DNA of 64,000 nucleotides, from assembly GCA_026826555.1 (NCBI GenBank), contig JAKSZT010054565.1, positions 6,075,245 to 6,139,244 of the forward strand, read 5' to 3'. The notes under the pieces were generated by a model that had not been told where the DNA came from, ran no database searches, and saw only the letters and a list, made by a program, of their open reading frames with translations. Each line of letters begins with the position of its first letter. Within the stretch, counting starts at the first letter, position 1. Positions 59,026 to 64,000 of the stretch are shown here, one piece after another. Source of the stretch: Tolypeutes matacus. Lineage: Eukaryota > Chordata > Mammalia > Cingulata > Chlamyphoridae. A program made the translations under genes and the position numbers.

Positions 59026-59389
59026 CTCTTGCTTCACCATGCCCCACAGTGGGGTGTGATCCTGCTGGCCTCTGTGTTCCTTTAGCTCTTGTCTTGGTCT
59101 GTACACCTTTCAGCATCTTCCCCTGGCAGGTCACTCTTCTGGGTCCACAGCATGGCTGTCAACTTTGCAAACCATGAGCCACTCCAGGACAGCACCTCTA
59201 GCCGGGGCCTGACACCTGGGAGGTTCTGCATATATATTCAATGAATTAATACAGAAAGCATATTTTCCATGAGGTACACATTTCCCCATCTGTAAAATGA
59301 ACACAGTGATTTCTGAGATCCCTTCGAGTAATAACACCCTCTTCTACCAACTCACTACTCCCTTCCCCTTGTCTTGCATTCTTTTCTCC

Positions 59390-59575
59390 ATAGAACATAA
59401 CACCACTTTATCCATTATATACATTTGTTTGTTGTCTATCTTCCTTCACTAGAATGTAAGCTCCTCAAGGCCAGGCACACTGTCAATTTTGTTCACTGCT
59501 GTATCCTCAGCAGAGGGCAGACAGGCCTGGCATACTACTCTATGATTAAAGTCTTTTGAATGAATGAGTGATACT
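59390..59575 (+). mobile_element. LINE-2 3' end
   Basis: ACTAGAATGTAAGCTCCTCAAGG, TTTTGTTCACTGCTGTATCC, CAGGCCTGGCA and the GAATGAATGAG tail: a clear L2 terminus. Confidence 0.85.
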
Positions 59576-59579
59576 CCAA

Positions 59580-59790
59580 TAGTTGGTATTTAAAATAATA
59601 ACCAATTGCTTTAATGAACAATTCAAATGCCTTATTTCATCTTGACAACAAACTTCTGAGATAGATATTCTTATCTCCATTCTCACATGAGGAAACCAAG
59701 GCTGGCAGGGTGGGGGTTGGGGGTGGGGCGTGTTTGGGACTTGCCTAAGTAGGTCAGGTTGCAAGTGGAGGAGCCTGCATGAGGTCAGGT
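59580..59790 (-). repeat. MIR with a G-rich interruption
   Basis: CTTATTTCATCTTGACAACAA, CATTCTCACATGAGGAAACC and GGTTGCAAGTGGAGGAGCC follow reverse MIR, with a GGGGGTTGGGGGTGGGG run near 59710. Confidence 0.7.
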
Positions 59791-59794
59791 TCTT

Positions 59795-61420
59795 AAAAAA
59801 TATTCTATACAAATGAATTAAATTAAGTCGACAAATTTCGTGGGGGGTGGGGGAGGGTAGGGGGGTGAGAGGGGTGCTGTAATACAATCTGGTCATAAAA
59901 ACGGGGGGATTTTAGTGCCATTGCAGCAGCTTGGTGGCAAGGAACATGGCTGAGAGGCAAATTTATATGGTTTTCAACAAAGCCTGTAAATTAATCACAA
60001 TTAATGAATGTGACTAATGTGTTAAAGGAATAAGCGATTAAAATATTAGCACGTCTGAACTTCTCCTCCCTGGCTAATTTCTTCTCCTCCCTAGGGTTAC
60101 TGGCTTTTAAAGAGGTGGGGGCACAGAATTACGGAAATGGATTTTATGGAACAGAAATGCATTTTAAATGGCTTAAATTGGGGACAGTCTGTACAGTTCT
60201 CAAGTGGCTGTCAGTCTCTATATCTTCCTGTTCAAGTAAGATATGTGGGCTGTGGCGAAAGCCTGCAATTGTCACAGGGATGGGAACTGGAAATGGGAAG
60301 CCAGGCATTTCTCAAGTAATGGTGTAGAAACAGGAGACAGACGTGGGGTCTTTGCAGCAGGGAAGATGTTTGCCTTTCTGTTTAGGAAGAGGTGAGGTAA
60401 AAAGTGACAGAAGCGGCATGTCCCTTGAGGTGGGGCCACGGGTGTCTGGTGGGCTTGTGCACTACCCAGGATCATACAAAAAACTTCAGTATTATCAGTG
60501 ATTTTTGAGGATCATAATTGGAGTTTCCTCTTCCCTTCCCTGTAGATTCACTTTTGCACAGATGGAAAAATCAAGACTGTTAGGGACAGGAAGACTCTCA
60601 AAATAAAATTCACTGGTTTGGGAATAGGAGATTCCATTGCTTGCTGGCATTCAGATCTTGTTACTTTTGGCACCAGACCATGTTTGTTCAGGGAATTGAA
60701 TAAACGTGATGTCCCACACTCAGAAAACTTCAGCAGTAAGGAAATGAGTAGAAAGGATGGGGAAAGGGTCCAGACCAGCAAGAGTGCCTGCCTTTGTAGT
60801 GCTAGAAAAATGCAGTATAGCTTAAATATTAAGGCCTTCTACTGTACTGTATAATGTTAGAAAAACTCAATGTATCTCTTGCTCACATGTCAGGAGGCAT
60901 ACAGAGCTACAGATTTAACATTAACCAGATTTAACTTCACCAGAAAAGTATAACTATGCACTCCTTCACTCATTATCTATACTTATCTCTACCCTCATAT
61001 CCCTACCACCTTCCTATCCTTAACCCCAAGACTGCCTGGCCCCAGGTGCCATGCATGTTTTAAGATGGACTGAGGAAACTCATGAAGTTTTCTGGACTCT
61101 TCTTAAAAATGTCATCCTGATGTTTAACTTTCTTTGTTTCAACCTGCATAAAAGCTGTGAGAAAAACCCCTAATGGGGAGGCTGATTTGAGACCGGTTAC
61201 ATCTTTGGCCTCCTGCAGGCAAACAAAGCTGCTTTTCCTTCCTACCCTAGTTCAGTGTGTCTATATATTCTGCGCTGTGCAAAAGAACCAGCCAAGGACT
61301 GCCCTGGTCCCCTTCAACCTGGCCAACAGCGTCCTGAAATCTTTCTATGTGAAGACACAGGCTTAATGTGTTCAGATCTTACAGTTTTTAAAGTAAAGAC
61401 AAGCATGTCTATCTCTGTAA
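59795..61420. other. Mostly unique intergenic DNA
   Basis: A G-rich tract at 59842-59880, then unique sequence with an AT-rich block at 59950-60060. Confidence 0.55.
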
Positions 61421-61850
61421 GTGTGTGTAGTTGTTTCCTATTGCTGCTGTAACAAGTTACCACAAATGTAGTGACTCAAAACAACACTCATTTATTATAA
61501 TAGTTCTGGAGGTCAGAAGTCGAAAAAATGGACCCTTCTGGAGGCTCTCCGGGAGAATCTGTTTCCTTGTCTTTTCCACGTTCTAAAGGCCACTTACATT
61601 CCTTGGCTCATGGCCCTCTTCCTCTTTCTTCATAGCAGGGTAGCCTCTTCTCTCCTCCCTGACCCCCTGGGTCTCTCTTATAAGGACCACCCTGATAATT
61701 CAGGGTAATTTCCCTATCTCAGAATCCTTACCTTAATCACAACATTTGCAAATTTGCCATATAAGGTCACATTCTCAGGTCCCAGGGATTAGGATGTGAG
61801 CATCTTTGCAGGGTTTGGGGGGTGGGGGGTGTTATTCTGTCTACCATTGC
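61421..61850 (-). mobile_element. MaLR (MLT1-like) LTR
   Basis: Contains, in order, GCTGCTGTAACAAGTTACC, AGTTCTGGAGGTCAGAAGTC, CTCTTATAAGGACCACC, CCATATAAGGTCACATTC and GGGATTAGGATGTG. These are the hallmarks of an MLT1 LTR read in reverse. Confidence 0.8.
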
Positions 61851-62006
61851 GTGTATATGGGAATACTCACAATTTGTAAGTGCTAGCAAATGATTTGCAG
61901 TTGAGAGTACTGTGTATGCCAGACCAGTAGATCTCTGGGCAGGTGTGAATTGGGGGCAGCTCAAAATAAATACCACAAAAACTAATGATGTTATTAAATC
62001 CTCTTT

Positions 62007-62168
62007 TTTTTTTTAAAGATCTTATTTATTTATTCATTTATCCCCCCCTTGCTGCTTGTGCTTGCTGGGTCAGCTAACCATGCCGTGCGGGCAGGCTTGC
62101 CTTCACCGAACCCGGGGCCTCCCATATGGCAAACGGGAGTCCTACTGATTGAGCCACAGCCGCTTCCC
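62007..62168 (-). mobile_element. DAS-type tRNA-derived SINE, truncated body
   Basis: On the minus strand: GGAAGCGGCTGTGGCTCAAT head, CCCGGGTTCGG B-box region, short body and A-rich tail. A 13-bp duplication TTAAATCCTCTTT flanks it at 61994-62006 and 62169-62181. It lies about 1 kb upstream of UQCRFS1. Confidence 0.88.
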
Positions 62169-62399
62169 TTAAATCCTCTTTAGATTCAGTTGCCTGCTAA
62201 GGGCTTTGAACTCAGTCCCAATTTGTTAAAAGGGGAGATTAGCAAGTAAGTGTTAGAGAAGAATTAAAGATACATCAGCTCCAAACAGACTTTCTCACTG
62301 GTATAATCAGAAGGATTGGAAAAGAAGTTAAAAAGGAATAACTTTTTCAACATGTGATAGATAGTGATTTATCCATGCACCATTAAAAGTTTCAGTTGG

Positions 62400-62620
62400 G
62401 GAAACAGAGCCACAGTGGTTAATTGCAGACTGCTTGTTTCACTGCTTGGGAGCTATCTGCTCTTGGGCAAATAACCTAAGTCATGGTTTCCTCATTGGTA
62501 AAATGCTGATAATAAAAGCAGTTTACTTCATAGGGATCTTGATTATATAATGAAAGAATGCATATAAAGCACAGAACCGAATACACAGTAAATGCTTAAT
62601 AAATGTAAGCTATTATCATT
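62400..62620 (+). repeat. MIR
   Basis: CACAGTGGTTAATTGCAGAC, GGTTTCCTCATTGGTAAAATG and AAATGCTTAATAAATGTAAGC give a near-complete sense MIR. Confidence 0.85.
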
Positions 62621-62740
62621 ATTATTACTCTTGTTAAACTTTGTACACAGGTCCTGTTCATTCTTTTCTCTTTTGTTAGATAATGATAATCGCTATAGCA
62701 AACACGTTTAGCAGTTATGATGTGTAGAACTCTGTTCTAG

Positions 62741-62743
<3 letters not shown>

Positions 62744-62778
<35 letters not shown>
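62744..62778. repeat. (TA)n microsatellite
   Basis: Seventeen or so uninterrupted TA units about 370 bp upstream of the UQCRFS1 start codon. Confidence 0.97.
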
Positions 62779-62779
<1 letters not shown>

Positions 62780-62850
62780 CGCTATTATTATTTCATTTAA
62801 ACTACTATAATAATTCATTATCATCCATAGGTCGCCACAGTTTTTGCTCT

Positions 62851-63560
62851 AAAGGACCGCAAAGGCGGCTCACGGAACGTTCCTGGGGACCTCTGTTGTC
62901 CCCCTTCTTCTGAGGAGATGCTGGGGACAAATCCAGAGGCTCCTGACTGACAGGTGGGGCAGCAATCCCCGCCTCCTCCTTCCTCCCCGCCCTCAGAGTG
63001 GCATCGTAACCCCGCCTCTGACGCAGCGCCCCGCCCTTCTGGGCTTCACTTCGGCCGGCGCGTTGACGTCATGATCGCGCGCCACTTCGAGCCAGCGCCC
63101 CAATCGGAAGGTCGTCCCTGTGACCCGCTTGGCCGTTGGAGCAACTGGCGCCATGTTGTCGGTCGCCTCCCGCTCGGGCCCCTTCGCGCCCGTTCTATCG
63201 GCCACGTCCCGCGGGGTGGCGGGCGCGCTGCGGCCTTTGCTGCAGGCCGCAGTGCCCGCCACCTCGGAGCCGCCTGTGCTGGACGTGAAGCGGCCCCTCC
63301 TGTGCCGGGAGTCGCTGAGTGGCCAGGCCGCGGGCCGGCCTTTGGTCGTCTCCGTGGGCCTCAATGGTGAGCCGGGCTGAGGGGAGAGACCGGAGTCTGA
63401 GGGGTCCCCTTTTTCTCGCTCCCTCTGGCCTTTGTCCCAGGGAGCTGTCGAGAAGGCCGGGGGTATTCGGGGAAATGGAGGCTGTCTGGGGGTGAGTAGG
63501 ATGCCGACTTCGGCGACCTTGCGCAGGTCCTTGCATCTCCCCGGGCCTTGGCGTCCTTAC
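62851..63560 (+). promoter_or_regulatory. UQCRFS1: CpG island promoter of UQCRFS1
   Basis: This is the only stretch of the window with dense CpG dinucleotides. It surrounds exon 1 and has no clear TATA box near the start codon, so it looks like a housekeeping promoter. Visible sites are a palindromic CRE, TGACGTCA, at 63064-63071; a CCAAT box at 63100-63104 running directly into an ETS/GABP-type CGGAAG at 63105-63110; a YY1-like CCATGTT at 63151-63157 overlapping the start codon; and several CCCCGCC GC boxes between 62968 and 63036. CRE, NF-Y, ETS and YY1 sites are common in promoters of nuclear-encoded respiratory-chain genes. The CCAAT box is only about 50 bp from the ATG, so the 5' leader is probably short. 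The transcription start cannot be placed from sequence alone. Confidence 0.85.
63153..63366 (+). CDS. UQCRFS1: UQCRFS1 exon 1: presequence of the Rieske iron-sulfur protein (partial gene)
   Basis: Encodes the first 71 residues plus one base of the next codon of the Rieske subunit of ubiquinol-cytochrome c reductase (complex III, inner mitochondrial membrane). The protein starts [20 protein letters not shown] and is near-identical to mammalian UQCRFS1 throughout, including the conserved RESLSGQA stretch. It is rich in Arg, Ser and Ala with few acidic residues, as expected of a matrix-targeting presequence. In mammals the first 78 residues are cleaved and kept in complex III as subunit 9, so this exon encodes nearly all of that peptide. 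The Rieske cluster ligands and the transmembrane helix belong to exon 2, outside the window. The ATG at 63153 has G at -3. The exon ends at G|GTGAGC (donor 63367), a phase-1 junction matching the two-exon family structure. The frame is intact, so this is the parental gene and not a retrocopy. Confidence 0.97.
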
Positions 63561-64000
63561 TTGTGTGGGGACGACGTTGGAATGGGCAATCTCAGGTGAC
63601 TACAGCTGTGTTATTCCGGGCCTCTGGGAGAGTTTTCCGTCCGGTGAGTCCAGGGCTCTGTTCGAGTTGGAGGCCAGTTGGGGCTCCTAATCACAGACTA
63701 AACCGTGTACCAAATTGGCCAAGTTCAAGAGCTCTAGGGTTTGCTTTCGGCAAAATCTGACGTGATTTTGCTGCTTACAGGTCATGTGACCTTGGGCAAA
63801 TTTCTAAAGGTTTATCTTCACCTGTGAAATGCGATTAATGACCAAGTTGTGAAGCTGAGATGGAAAAATTACCTACAAAATCATTAGTACAGTTTTTGGC
63901 ACTTAGTAAATGTTCAAAAAATAGGACCTGCTATTAATATTTGGGGAAATGCAGCCTTACCACCACGGCTCCCTTCCGTGTCCTTCCCAACGGCCTTCCC
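63367..64000 (+). other. UQCRFS1: UQCRFS1 intron 1, 5' part
   Basis: Begins with the donor GTGAGC, stays GC-rich to about 63560, then becomes ordinary sequence. It holds a MIR fragment at about 63765-63940. No acceptor leading to exon 2 was seen before the window ends. Confidence 0.9.
63765..63940 (+). repeat. MIR in UQCRFS1 intron 1
   Basis: GTCATGTGACCTTGGGCAAAT, CACCTGTGAAATGCG and GGCACTTAGTAAATGTTC in MIR order, same sense as the gene. Confidence 0.75.

Noticed and set aside
63153..63366. UQCRFS1 processed pseudogene
   Set aside because: A splice donor follows at the family exon border, a CpG promoter precedes it, the frame is intact, and there is no A tail or target duplication.
62954..63370. 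138-codon open frame overlapping UQCRFS1 exon 1 in another frame
   Set aside because: GC-rich DNA keeps several frames open by chance; composition is Arg/Pro/Ala only and the UQCRFS1 frame is the conserved one.

Overview
The window is mammalian nuclear DNA. It is almost entirely intergenic and ends in the first exon of one recognisable gene. At 63153-63366 (+) lies exon 1 of UQCRFS1, the Rieske iron-sulfur subunit of mitochondrial complex III. It sits in the only CpG-rich stretch of the window and ends at a GTGAGC splice donor. Exon 2, with the membrane anchor and the [2Fe-2S] domain, lies beyond the right edge. I found no other credible protein-coding exon, functional tRNA, CRISPR array or operon.

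Three short tRNA-derived SINEs (46265-46350, 54052-54528, 62007-62168) match the DAS type described from armadillo. With the L1 subfamilies present, they point to a xenarthran (sloth, armadillo or anteater). Low SINE density would fit a sloth or anteater better than an armadillo, but this is inference.

Layout. 1-19000: unique DNA with old MIR, L2, L1 and LTR relics. 19000-24250: L2, a broken old L1, MER5A copies, and a MaLR LTR split by a solo LTR with a clean 5-bp target-site duplication (TSD). 24250-36440: unique DNA, MIR, L2, an LTR and a 57-bp inverted repeat. 36444-42905: a full-length minus-strand L1 (36593-42793, 12-bp TSD) that landed inside a small hAT-like DNA transposon. 43000-49830: unique DNA, L2, an LTR related to the one at 30551, a SINE and a MaLR LTR. 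49841-56387: a second, older full-length minus-strand L1 (10-bp TSD). It has lost most of its reverse transcriptase region and carries two later insertions, each with a 14-bp TSD, one of which holds a SINE. Its 5' UTR is an array of eight ~110-bp repeats. 56400-62850: unique DNA, MIR, L2, MaLR LTRs, a SINE and a long TA repeat. 62851-64000: the UQCRFS1 promoter, exon 1 and start of intron 1.

The sequence shows no obvious new biological system. The most informative structures are the L1 5'-UTR repeat array, the unassigned short retroposed segment at 50488-50632, the inverted repeat at 35814-36058, and several AT-rich, repeat-free blocks that could be conserved regulatory elements. Repeat-family names rest on remembered consensus features, not on a database run.
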